A stretch of 30,414 nt of DNA from a virus. The stretch lies in IMG/VR virus record IMGVR_UViG_3300037189_011560, positions 1-30,414 of that record; one strand, 5' to 3'. A program made the position numbers and the translations under genes. The notes below the pieces were generated by a model. That model was given only the letters and a program-made list of their open reading frames with translations, searched no databases and was not told the origin of the DNA. This document shows, one piece after another, positions 22,191-29,435 of this stretch (its first letter is position 1; the number at the start of each line of letters is the position of its first letter).

Positions 22191-22976
22191 ATGAACACAA
22201 TGAATCCAAATCCAGCAGACACACAGACGCGGCTTGTCAACGTGTCGCACACCGAGCTTGCCGCGCCCGTCGCGCCGCAATCGCTTGCCGTCAAAGCCCC
22301 GCCGTCCGTTGGCGAGATGCTATCCGCCGTCATTGAGCGCGGCGTGACTTCCGAAAATGTCGCCGCGATTGAGAAGCTAGTGGGGCTCTACGAACGCATG
22401 GAAGTGCGCAACGCGGAGAAGCAATTCGCCGAGGCGTTTGTTGCGCTGCAAGCGGACTTGCCCGTTATCGTAGCGTCATCCGTCATTCCCAATCGCGGGA
22501 AATATGAGCGTTACGAAGACGTGATGCGCGTGGTTGGACCCTTGCTCGTCAAGCATGGGTTTACGGTCAGTTTCTCAATGGACTTCCGCGAAGGGCGCGT
22601 GCTTGAAACCTGCACGCTGCGACACGTCGGCGGGCACTCGCAATCCAACTCGTTCGCCGTTCGCACGAGCGGCAAGGCCGACAGCGAGACTCAAGCCGAT
22701 TGCAAGGCCGCGACCACGGCCAAGCGCAACGCCTTGCTCAACTGCCTCAACATCATCATCCGCCAAGACGCATTACTTGACGAGGACGCCGATGCGTCGC
22801 TTGAGGGCGCGTTCCTATCGCCCGAGCAGGCGCTTTACCTCCGCGAGAAAGTGCGCGAGACCAAGAGCGACGAGAAAGCGTTTCTGCAATTTGCAGGCGC
22901 ATCCAAGTTTGAGGAGATCGCGTCGTCAAAATACGACCGCTTGCTTGCCGCGCTCAACCGAAAGGCCGCGCAGTGA
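22191..22976 (+). CDS. ERF-family single-strand annealing recombinase
   Basis: A 261-residue protein. The core matches the ERF type: AEKQFAEAFVALQADLPVIVASSVIPNRGKYERYEDVMRVVGPLLVKHGFTVSFSMDF (in parts), then ETCTLRHVGGHSQSNSFAV and the conserved DSETQADCKAATTAKRNALLNCLNI stretch near 163-188. ERF proteins anneal single strands and pair with a 5'-3' exonuclease, here the next gene, whose GTG overlaps this stop (GTGA). The C-terminal ~50 residues form a helical tail (SPEQALYLREKVRETKSDEKAFLQF). This supplies genome circularisation or recombination. Confidence 0.88.
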   Translation: MNTMNPNPADTQTRLVNVSHTELAAPVAPQSLAVKAPPSVGEMLSAVIERGVTSENVAAIEKLVGLYERMEVRNAEKQFAEAFVALQADLPVIVASSVIPNRGKYERYEDVMRVVGPLLVKHGFTVSFSMDFREGRVLETCTLRHVGGHSQSNSFAVRTSGKADSETQADCKAATTAKRNALLNCLNIIIRQDALLDEDADASLEGAFLSPEQALYLREKVRETKSDEKAFLQFAGASKFEEIASSKYDRLLAALNRKAAQ

Positions 22977-23659
22977 AAATCATAGATTGCAAACAGGGCG
23001 AACCCGAATGGCTCAAGGCTCGGCTTGGCAAAGTAACGGCAAGCGAGATTGACGCGCTTGTTTCGCCTACGGGCAAGATTCGCACGAACTACGGTCCGCA
23101 GAAATACCTCTACCGCAAAGTCGCGGAGCGGTTGCTTGGCGTGCCTTTGGACGATTTCCAGTCGTTCGCAATGGCGCAAGGGCAGATCGTGGAAACGGAG
23201 GCCGTGCCGTGGTATGCGTTTCAGCATGGCGTCACGGTTGAGCGCGTCGGATTTTGCACGTCAGATTGCGGGCGCTACGGCTTTTCGCCTGACGGTCTAA
23301 TCGGAGCGGACGGCGGACTTGAGGTAAAATCGCCGCAGCCCGCAAAGCATGTTCAGTATCTTTTAGAGGGCGGCGTGCCCGAGGAATACGCGCTTCAGGT
23401 GCAGTTCTCGCTTTTCGTCAGCGGGCGCAAGTGGTGGAAATTTGTCAGCTACTCGCGGCAGATGCCGGCGCTCGTGGTTCACGTTGAGCCCGACTCCAAG
23501 CTGCAACACGCGATTGCCGAGGCGCTGAACATTTTCCTGATGCGATTTGACGAGGCGCTTGCGCAAGTCGTGCGGCTCAAAGCCGAATACGAGAACCCGC
23601 TGCGCGAGGCATACGAGGCAAAGATTCGCGCATGGGAGAAGGGCGGGCCGATACCGTAG
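22973..23659 (+). CDS. YqaJ/lambda-exonuclease-type recombination nuclease
   Basis: A 228-residue protein. The fold marks are CKQGEPEWLKARLGKVTASEI (7-26), AMAQGQIVETEAVPWY (Glu75), FSPDGLIG (Asp107), LEVKSP (Glu117, Lys119) and YALQVQFSLFVSGRKWWKF (Gln142, Gln144). This is the D-x9-E-x-K active site of PD-(D/E)XK enzymes such as lambda Exo. It would resect 5' ends and hand 3' tails to the ERF protein. The GTGA overlap with the ERF gene couples synthesis. Length agrees with lambda Exo (226). Confidence 0.92.
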   Translation: MKIIDCKQGEPEWLKARLGKVTASEIDALVSPTGKIRTNYGPQKYLYRKVAERLLGVPLDDFQSFAMAQGQIVETEAVPWYAFQHGVTVERVGFCTSDCGRYGFSPDGLIGADGGLEVKSPQPAKHVQYLLEGGVPEEYALQVQFSLFVSGRKWWKFVSYSRQMPALVVHVEPDSKLQHAIAEALNIFLMRFDEALAQVVRLKAEYENPLREAYEAKIRAWEKGGPIP

Positions 23660-23661
23660 CC

Positions 23662-23889
23662 ATGAACGACTCCACCCTATCAACCCTAGCCGTCACGGGC
23701 TTTGCCGTCGCGTGTTTTCTTTCTGGCTACCTTGCGGGGCGCGATTGCGGCTCACGCAAGGGGCGCGACGCCGAATGGTGCCGCCAGTATTTTGAGCGCC
23801 TAGAGCGCGAAAAAGCGCGACGCCGCGCCAATGGTCAATTTAAGTCTAACGCTGAAAAGTCACCTAACAATCAAACCAATCTGCTATGA
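23662..23889 (+). CDS. Small membrane-anchored protein, unknown
   Basis: A 75-residue protein. Residues about 6-26 form a membrane segment (LSTLAVTGFAVACFLSGYLAG), followed by a strongly basic cytosolic part (RDCGSRKGRDAEWCRQYFERLEREKARRRANGQFKSN). It starts 2 bases after the exonuclease stop, and its stop overlaps the next gene as ATGA. The basic tail could bind DNA near the membrane. The family is unknown. Confidence 0.6.
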   Translation: MNDSTLSTLAVTGFAVACFLSGYLAGRDCGSRKGRDAEWCRQYFERLEREKARRRANGQFKSNAEKSPNNQTNLL

Positions 23890-24356
23890 GCGAACCAACA
23901 CTGAAAGACATCTTTGAAACGCTCGTTGAATTGCGAAAAGAGTTCAACGACTTCCGCGCCGGCGCGGGGCAACGTGCGGGCGCATCGGGCGGCGGTGCCA
24001 ACGCATTTGCGCCGATCAACGAAGCCGACATTCCGCAACCTGCGACGCTGCTTGACGCTCCCGGCGACGTGCAAATCCACTTTGGAAAAAACAACGGCAA
24101 GCCGCTTTCCGAACTTAGCGAGCGTTCACTTTCGTGGTATGCTTCCGAGCAACCGCCGCGCCTAGATTCAATCGGCAAGCCCTACCCGCCGCGCCCGCAA
24201 GAAACGACGTTGAAAAACGCAGCGCGCCAGCTTTGGCACCTGCGCAAAGGCACGCTCAAGGGCGTTTCCGAACACGTCAACGCGCCGGCCAAGAGCGCGC
24301 CGAAGGCTGCGCCCGCTGAGTCTGCGCCAATTGACGACGAACAAATCCCGTTTTGA
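23886..24356 (+). CDS. SSB-tail protein with ExoX-C-like domain
   Basis: A 156-residue protein. It has an N-terminal helix (LKDIFETLVELRKEFNDF), a Gly/Ala linker, then a domain around VQIHFGKNNGKPLSELSERSLSWYASE (62-88) that resembles the small C-terminal domain of exodeoxyribonuclease X-type proteins (FGK-x-GK-x-L-x-x-L...W). After a Pro/Ala linker it ends in DDEQIPF, closely like the acidic tip of bacterial single-stranded DNA-binding protein (DDDIPF), which recruits many repair partners. No OB fold is visible. It lies between exonuclease and DUF1064 nuclease genes, so it may recruit host SSB-interacting enzymes to recombination sites. Confidence 0.65.
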   Translation: MSEPTLKDIFETLVELRKEFNDFRAGAGQRAGASGGGANAFAPINEADIPQPATLLDAPGDVQIHFGKNNGKPLSELSERSLSWYASEQPPRLDSIGKPYPPRPQETTLKNAARQLWHLRKGTLKGVSEHVNAPAKSAPKAAPAESAPIDDEQIPF

Positions 24357-24358
24357 CC

Positions 24359-24880
24359 ATGCCTGCGCACCTAACAATTGCAGACCTCCCCGAGAAATAC
24401 CGAAACGAGGCTTGGCGTCAGCTTGGCGACAGCAAGCCGCTTGGCCAAGCACGCGCCGAGGCCGTGGGGAAATACGCCGTGGAGATCGTTCCGACACCAA
24501 GCGCGAAACCTCGCATCCGTCAAAACAGCGAAGGGCTCAACAAGACCGAGGCCGCGTTTTACGCGCACCTCAAGAGCACAAGCGGAAGCATCGCCAACGG
24601 CTACCCGCAGCAAGTTGACGTCCTCGCCCCGCAGTCAATCACGCTGCGCCTCGGGAACGGCGTGCGATACACGCCCGACTTCGCCACGGTGACGCACGCG
24701 CACACGGTCGGCAACGAAAGCGCCGCGCAGACGCTACGCTTCTACGAGGTGAAGGGGTTCATGCGCGATGACGCCGCGGTGAAGATCAAAGTCGCCGCGT
24801 CGCTGTTCCCCTTCTGGCACTTCTACATCGTGACGAAGGCCAAAGGCGGCGCGTGGAATATCGACCCCGTTTTTCCATAG
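24359..24880 (+). CDS. DUF1064 family nuclease-like protein (resolvase candidate)
   Basis: A 173-residue protein. Motifs: NKTEAAFYAHL (Glu64), YTPDF (Asp107), YEVKGFMRDDAAVKIKVAASLFP (Glu130, Lys132, Lys142) and FYIVTKAKGG. This E...PD...E-x-K pattern is a PD-(D/E)XK nuclease site and matches the DUF1064 family, often found in phage recombination modules and proposed to be a Holliday-junction or branched-DNA nuclease. It starts two bases after the SSB-tail gene, supporting joint function. Activity is inferred. Confidence 0.85.
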   Translation: MPAHLTIADLPEKYRNEAWRQLGDSKPLGQARAEAVGKYAVEIVPTPSAKPRIRQNSEGLNKTEAAFYAHLKSTSGSIANGYPQQVDVLAPQSITLRLGNGVRYTPDFATVTHAHTVGNESAAQTLRFYEVKGFMRDDAAVKIKVAASLFPFWHFYIVTKAKGGAWNIDPVFP

Positions 24881-24884
24881 TCGG

Positions 24885-24933
24885 AAATAGTGCTTGCACT
24901 TAATTCTCCGCGCTTCATGGTCGGCGCACAGCA
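24885..24933 (+). promoter_or_regulatory. Promoter-like repeated element, copy 2
   Basis: AAATAGTGCTTGCA (24885-24898), a 16-base spacer after TTGCAC (24894-24899), CATGGTCGGC (from 24916) and CACAGCACC (from 24927), then the ATG at 24943. It shares both conserved blocks and the spacing of copy 1 at 21135, while the spacer sequence differs. It lies directly after the DUF1064 stop and heads the replication block. Confidence 0.6.
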
Positions 24934-24942
24934 CCAAACAAC

Positions 24943-25101
24943 ATGAGAACACAAAAAACAGTCTGGATTCTAAATTACGAAGGCAAAGACGTTGAGGTTT
25001 CGCACGAGGTCGCTCGCGGCAATCTTGGCCCGATGGGTTATGCCGAATTGATGTTTAACGGCGTTCATCAACATTCACGTATGTGGGAGCTTCGCGGATG
25101 A
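24943..25101 (+). CDS. Small hypothetical protein
   Basis: A 52-residue protein not long enough for routine calling: MRTQKTVWILNYEGKDVEVS, then HEVARGNLGPMGYAELMFNG and a His/Trp-rich end (VHQHSRMWELRG). The N-terminus looks like a two-strand beta hairpin. It is the first gene after promoter-like element copy 2, behind the A/C-rich leader GCACCAAACAAC, and its stop overlaps the DnaA-like gene as ATGA. No family is known. Confidence 0.55.
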   Translation: MRTQKTVWILNYEGKDVEVSHEVARGNLGPMGYAELMFNGVHQHSRMWELRG

Positions 25102-25538
25102 GCACCGACACCAAAACCACGCTCCGCGCCAAGATCGCACGCATGAACTCGGCTCACGACGCATACCTTGACGCCGTGCGCGACGTGGAGCGCGAGATGC
25201 AGACTTACACGGGAACGGTCACGATAGACAAGCCCGACGTGGCGCTGATCATTGACGTAGTGAGCGAATACTACGGCACTCGCCCGACCGTCATCCTCTC
25301 CCGCGTTCGCACCAACGAGATTGCGCTTGCCCGCTTCGTCGCAATGGTTCTCGTCCGCAAGTTCAAGAAATTCACCCTTGCCGAAACCGGGCGCATTTTT
25401 AACCGCGACCACGGCACGGTCATAAACGCCGAACGAGCCATTGAACAGTGGCGCGATTCCTCCGCCAAGCTCCGCGAAGAGTTCGCCGCGATTGAGAATA
25501 ACGTGAAGCGCCGGCTTGAGTCGCAGCGCGCCGCTTAA
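25098..25538 (+). CDS. Stand-alone DnaA domain IV-like DNA-binding protein
   Basis: A 146-residue protein. Residues about 49-118 match the DNA-binding domain IV of DnaA: IIDVVSEYYGTRPTVILSRV, the helix with ALARFVAMVLVRKF (Ala78-Arg79 like the aR pair of DnaA), TLAETGRIFNRDHGTVINAERAIE, in which RDHGTVINA (103-111) is the DnaA signature that contacts the DnaA box. There is no AAA+ ATPase domain; the first 48 residues are a short helical region. It could bind DnaA boxes at the phage origin or compete with host DnaA. The start at ATGA overlaps the preceding small gene. Confidence 0.85.
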   Translation: MSTDTKTTLRAKIARMNSAHDAYLDAVRDVEREMQTYTGTVTIDKPDVALIIDVVSEYYGTRPTVILSRVRTNEIALARFVAMVLVRKFKKFTLAETGRIFNRDHGTVINAERAIEQWRDSSAKLREEFAAIENNVKRRLESQRAA

Positions 25539-25572
25539 TTTGTCAGCACACAACACACACAGCACACACACA

Positions 25573-26943
25573 ATGCAATACTCCGAGTTCATCAACCGAA
25601 AGCGACACAGCATAGGAGACAGCGGCATCGAGCCAAAGTGGATTCCTCCGTCTGCCTTTGACTTTCAAGCGAACATCATTGAGCGAGGTTTACGCAAGGG
25701 CCGCATCGGACTTTTCTTAGATACGGGTCTAGGTAAGACCATGATTCAGCTTTCAATCGCAGAAAACATCATCCGAGCAACCAATGGCCGCGTCTTGATT
25801 CTTACGCCGCTTGCCGTGGCGTTTCAGTTTCTCATTGAGGCCGAACGCATCGGCATTTCAGACATTGAGCACACGAAAGACGGCAGGATCACGAAAAAGA
25901 TCGTGCTCTGTAATTACGAGAGGCTTCACCTGCTTGCCCCCGAGGACTTCATTTGCGTCATGCTGGACGAATCCTCAATCCTCAAGAACTTCAACGGCGC
26001 AACCCGCGACTCAATCGTGGCGTTCATGAAGAAAACCCGCTTTCGCTTTCTTGCCACCGCGACGCCATCTCCCAATGATTTTATCGAGCTAGGCAATAGC
26101 TCGGAGGCGCTAGGGTATATGGGATACATGGATATGTTGACCAAGTTTTTCAAAAACAACCAAGGCAGCGCAGACTCAAACGACCGAAACATCGGGGAGA
26201 AATTTTACCTCAAGCCGCACGCCGAAAAGGACTTTTTTGCATGGGTCAACCAGTGGTCCGTCATGGTGAAAAGCCCGTCCGACATCGGGTTTAGCAATGA
26301 GCGTTACGCGCTGCCGGCGCTCAACGTCTCAAAGCACATTGTCAAAAATGAGAACCAATGGAGCGTAGAGGGTCAGGGTCAGCTTTTTATAGTTCCAGCC
26401 AAGCGGCTAACTGAGGTCCGCGAGGAACAAAAGCTAACCGTGCAAAACCGATGCGAGCTTGCCGTTGGCCTAGCCAAGAAAAAAACGTCCGTCTATTGGT
26501 GCAACCTCAACGACGAGAGCGAGCTTTTGTCCGAGCTAGACCCCGATGCCGTAGAGATTCACGGCGGCATGAGCCTAGAGGCCAAGGAGGAGGCGCTTGT
26601 GTCATTTGCGCGTGGCGAGATTCCGCGCCTCATCACAAAGGCAAAAATGACTTCAATGGGTTTGAACTGGCAGCATTGCTGTCACACGGTTTTTTTTCCG
26701 ACCTATAGCTACGAGCAATACTACCAAGCCATCCGACGTTTTTGGCGTTTTGGTCAAAAGCGCGACGTGACGTGTGAGATGGTAGTTTCGGAGGGGCAAG
26801 AGCGCGTAATGGACGCGCTCCAACAGAAAACAGCCAAGGCAATTGAGCTTTACTCAAACCTTGTTTCGTCCGTCAACAATTTCAGAGAGGTAAAGAAAGA
26901 GTTCAACCAAACAGCAAAACTGCCAGCGTTTCTCAGCACATGA
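25573..26943 (+). CDS. SNF2-type superfamily 2 helicase
   Basis: A 456-residue protein. Helicase motifs: Q-like FDFQANIIERGL, Walker A DTGLGKT (50-56), Ia LILTPLAV, II as LDESS (131-135, where most members have DExH), III TATPSPNDF (162-170), IV/V VYWCNLNDES and TKAKMTSMGLNWQHC, and VI QAIRRFWRFGQKR. The motifs are complete, so an active ATPase translocase is expected. Its stop overlaps the methyltransferase start (ATGA, 26940-26943). Its DNA is more AT-rich than neighbouring genes. The start is ATG 25573 after an A/C-only leader; an upstream in-frame TTG would overlap the previous gene. Confidence 0.88.
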   Translation: MQYSEFINRKRHSIGDSGIEPKWIPPSAFDFQANIIERGLRKGRIGLFLDTGLGKTMIQLSIAENIIRATNGRVLILTPLAVAFQFLIEAERIGISDIEHTKDGRITKKIVLCNYERLHLLAPEDFICVMLDESSILKNFNGATRDSIVAFMKKTRFRFLATATPSPNDFIELGNSSEALGYMGYMDMLTKFFKNNQGSADSNDRNIGEKFYLKPHAEKDFFAWVNQWSVMVKSPSDIGFSNERYALPALNVSKHIVKNENQWSVEGQGQLFIVPAKRLTEVREEQKLTVQNRCELAVGLAKKKTSVYWCNLNDESELLSELDPDAVEIHGGMSLEAKEEALVSFARGEIPRLITKAKMTSMGLNWQHCCHTVFFPTYSYEQYYQAIRRFWRFGQKRDVTCEMVVSEGQERVMDALQQKTAKAIELYSNLVSSVNNFREVKKEFNQTAKLPAFLST

Positions 26944-27968
26944 ACAACACAAAAGACCAGATTCACACGGCGAACTATTCGCTCTACAACTCGGATTGCA
27001 TGGAAGTGCTTCCGACTATTCCCGCCGAGTCCGTTGACCTTTCGGTTTACTCGCCCCCGTTCGCCGGCCTCTACAATTACTCAAGCTCCGAGCGCGACTT
27101 TTCCAACTGCGAAAACAAAGAGCAATTTTTGGAGCAATACGACTACCTGATTGCCGAGATGGGGCGCGTGATGAAACCGGGGCGCATTACTGTCGTGCAT
27201 TGCACCGACGTATTCGACAACTCCTGCCGCCTCTGGGACTTCCCGCACGAGGTCATTCGTCTCCACGCGAAACACGGCTTCCAATATCGCAACCGCATTA
27301 CGATCTGGAAAGAGCCGCTGAAAGTGCGGATGCGCACGATGGTGAAGAGCCTGATGCACAAACTGATTGTCGAGGACTCGACGCAATGCTTCACGGCGAT
27401 GCCGGACTACGTTCTGATATTCACGAAGAAGGGTGACAACGCCGTGCCGGTCACGCATCCCGAGGGACTGAAGGAGTATTTCGGCGACACGCCGATCCTG
27501 CCGAATATCTTGCAGGCGTTCAATAACGCGAACGAGTCTAACTTCACCGAGGCCGAGCTATGGGCGTATCTTAAGAATACCTACGCCGACCACAACGACC
27601 CGAAGTCAAACAAGCTGTCGCACTACATTTGGCAGCGTTACGCGTCGAGCGTATGGGACGACATCCGAATTGATAACGTGCTCCCGTTTCGCGATAGCAA
27701 AGAGGAGGACGACGAGAAACACGTTCACCCCCTCCAGCTCGACGTTATTGACCGAATCGTGGAGCTTTATAGCAACAAGGGCGAAGTAGTTTTGACGCCC
27801 TTTATGGGAGTTGGCTCGGAGGTTTACAGCCCGGTATCAATGGGCCGCAAGGCTATTGGAATTGAGCTGAAGGATTCGTATTTCAAGCAAGCCAAGATCA
27901 ACCTCACGCACGCGGAGTCTCGCTTCGCTGCGGCAAAAGAAAAGCAGGACGACCTATTTGCCCAATGA
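26940..27968 (+). CDS. Beta-class DNA methyltransferase (N4-cytosine or N6-adenine)
   Basis: A 342-residue protein. Catalytic motif IV is YSPPF (37-41) near the N-terminus and the AdoMet-binding motif I is TPFMGVGSE (286-294) near the C-terminus, the permuted order of beta-class enzymes. SPP-aromatic is most often seen in N4-cytosine enzymes. The middle (HEVIRLHAKHGFQYRNRITIWKEP, MHKLIVEDSTQCFTAMPDYVLIFTKKGDN) is typical of solitary prophage methyltransferases. The end KQDDLFAQ contains Q-D-D-L-F (336-340), like a sliding-clamp binding motif. There is no restriction enzyme gene here. It probably protects phage DNA or marks replicated DNA. Confidence 0.9.
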   Translation: MNNTKDQIHTANYSLYNSDCMEVLPTIPAESVDLSVYSPPFAGLYNYSSSERDFSNCENKEQFLEQYDYLIAEMGRVMKPGRITVVHCTDVFDNSCRLWDFPHEVIRLHAKHGFQYRNRITIWKEPLKVRMRTMVKSLMHKLIVEDSTQCFTAMPDYVLIFTKKGDNAVPVTHPEGLKEYFGDTPILPNILQAFNNANESNFTEAELWAYLKNTYADHNDPKSNKLSHYIWQRYASSVWDDIRIDNVLPFRDSKEEDDEKHVHPLQLDVIDRIVELYSNKGEVVLTPFMGVGSEVYSPVSMGRKAIGIELKDSYFKQAKINLTHAESRFAAAKEKQDDLFAQ

Positions 27969-28273
27969 GCACACAGCAACACTTCATGATTTCCCCGACG
28001 CCCGAGGACATTTACAAGGCATACCCGAGGAAGGCGGGCAAAATTTCGGCGCTGAAAGCGATTGAGCGTGCGACGGGGCGCAAGGGCGCGGACGACCTGC
28101 TTGCGGCGACCAAGGCTTTTGCGGCGGCGGTTAAGACGTGGCCCGATGCCGACCGATGCTTTATCCCGCACCCTGCGACGTGGTTCAATCGCGGCAGCTA
28201 CGACGACGACCCGAGCGAATGGGAACGCGGGAACGGCAAGTTGCGGCGGAGCGAGTTTGAGGGGGCGTTTTGA
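27965..28273 (+). CDS. Replication-initiator C-terminal domain-like protein
   Basis: A 102-residue protein with YKAYPRKAGKISALKAIERATG (about 17-38), a helix DDLLAATKAFAAAVKTWPD, and FIPHPATWFNRGSYDDDPSEW (66-86). The YPRK...PHPATWFN-x-G-x-x-DDD pattern is what many phage replication-initiator and replisome-organiser proteins have at their C-terminus. Here it stands alone without the DNA-binding N-terminal half. Directly upstream of a DnaC-like loader, it probably contacts that loader or the host helicase. The start overlaps the methyltransferase stop (ATGA). Confidence 0.65.
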   Translation: MSTQQHFMISPTPEDIYKAYPRKAGKISALKAIERATGRKGADDLLAATKAFAAAVKTWPDADRCFIPHPATWFNRGSYDDDPSEWERGNGKLRRSEFEGAF

Positions 28274-28275
28274 CC

Positions 28276-28971
28276 ATGAGCGCGCAACCCGAACTAGACC
28301 CGCAAAGCGTCGGCGCGCTACTTGACGCCGCTCCCGTTGAAGTCACCGCCGAAGAAATGGAGCGGCGCGAGAAAGCGCGGCACGAAGCGTCAATGGCCAT
28401 GCTGCGCGACATGCGCAAGGCCGATGCCGTCAAACGATGGGAAACAGCTTGTCCCGAGGCTCTAAAGGTCACGGATTGGTCAAACCCCGCGCTTGAGCGC
28501 AACGCCCCGCAAATCGCACGCGTGCTAGGCTACAAGTTAGGCGCAAAGGGCATCCTCGCAAGCGGACCGACCGGGCGCGGGAAATCTCGCGCAATGTGGG
28601 CGCTGATGCGTCGCCTAGGATGCGAGGACGGCGTTGACGTGCGCTACTGGACCGCATCCGACTGGTTCTCGGCGCTTCAAGACAACATCCGCTACGGGCG
28701 AGACAACGCCCGCGGATGGGTGGAGACCGTCGCGGCGCGTCACGTCGTCTTCATTGACGACCTCGGGCAAGAGGCGATCCAGACGAATAAAACCGAGTGG
28801 GCGCAGGGTTGGTTCTTCCGATTCCTCGACATTCGCGTGGGCGCGGGCCTGCCGCTATTCGTCACGACCAACCTCTCCGCCTCCGATATGTCCGAGCGCG
28901 GAGGCAACGTGCGCGGCGACCCTCTCGTGCGTCGCGTGCTTGACCTTTGCGAGCCCGTCAAGTTTGAGTGA
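28276..28971 (+). CDS. DnaC-like AAA+ helicase loader
   Basis: A 231-residue protein. An N-terminal helical region (EEMERREKARHEASMAMLRDMRKA) is followed by the ATPase core: Walker A GPTGRGKS (97-104), YWTASDWFSAL, Walker B VVFIDDLG (157-164), sensor-like LFVTTNLSASDM (194-205) and an arginine pair (RRVLDL) near the end. This fits DnaC/IstB-type loaders, which place the replicative helicase on DNA. No phage helicase of the DnaB type is in the window, so it probably loads the host one. The start ATG is two bases after the previous stop; no SD is visible. Confidence 0.88.
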   Translation: MSAQPELDPQSVGALLDAAPVEVTAEEMERREKARHEASMAMLRDMRKADAVKRWETACPEALKVTDWSNPALERNAPQIARVLGYKLGAKGILASGPTGRGKSRAMWALMRRLGCEDGVDVRYWTASDWFSALQDNIRYGRDNARGWVETVAARHVVFIDDLGQEAIQTNKTEWAQGWFFRFLDIRVGAGLPLFVTTNLSASDMSERGGNVRGDPLVRRVLDLCEPVKFE

Positions 28972-28977
28972 TTTTGC

Positions 28978-29008
28978 GCTTGCAATCTGCGCCGCTCCGA
29001 GTCAAGCC
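28978..29008 (+). promoter_or_regulatory. Weak third copy of the promoter-like element
   Basis: GCTTGCA (28978-28984) with TTGCAA as -35-like hexamer and, after 17 bases, CAAGCC (29003-29008). It shares the GCTTGCA block, the spacing and the gene-end position of copies 1 and 2, but the second block matches poorly and the AAATAG is missing. The next ATG is at 29019. Confidence 0.3.
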
Positions 29009-29018
29009 CACTCGCACC

Positions 29019-29435
29019 ATGACGGAACTAGCAACCATCCTCAGAGCGGCGCAGCTTTACGCGCACGCAGCACACAACGAGGCTTGCGGGCCTACGTTTT
29101 TTTCCGATCACGAATACCTTGGCGAGCTTTACGGGGCTTACGAATCGGCCTATGATGCGGTAGTTGAGAGGTCAATCGGGCTTGGCATCGCGGTTGACCT
29201 TGCGGCAATTGGCGTTGAGGCCGCAAACCGTGCGTCAATGTGGAGAGGCAAGCAAACCGCATCGGAGTTTGCTTTCCTGCTAGACGTAGAGCGCGGCATT
29301 GTTTCCGAGGCTCGCCGCCTTTCCCCTTTTTCGACCTTTGGCACCGTCAACCTATTGAGCCAACTTGCTGACGATTCCGAGGCCCGCCAATACAAGCTGC
29401 TGCGCCGGACAATGGCGCAGTCGCTGGCCAAGTGA
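29019..29435 (+). CDS. Dps/ferritin-like diiron protein
   Basis: A 138-residue helical protein. The segment AHAAHNEACGPTFFSDHEYLGELYGAYESAYDAVVERSIGLG (split over 15-56) matches the Dps ferroxidase region. His19, His31 (12 apart), Asp46 and Glu50 keep the spacing of the E. coli Dps residues His51, His63, Asp78 and Glu82; the expected Asp67 position is Gly35, with Glu36 next to it. The C-terminal part is shorter than in Dps (about 167 residues). Dps proteins oxidise and store iron and shield DNA. A phage copy in a replication block is unusual. Its stop overlaps the next gene (GTGA). Confidence 0.6.
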   Translation: MTELATILRAAQLYAHAAHNEACGPTFFSDHEYLGELYGAYESAYDAVVERSIGLGIAVDLAAIGVEAANRASMWRGKQTASEFAFLLDVERGIVSEARRLSPFSTFGTVNLLSQLADDSEARQYKLLRRTMAQSLAK

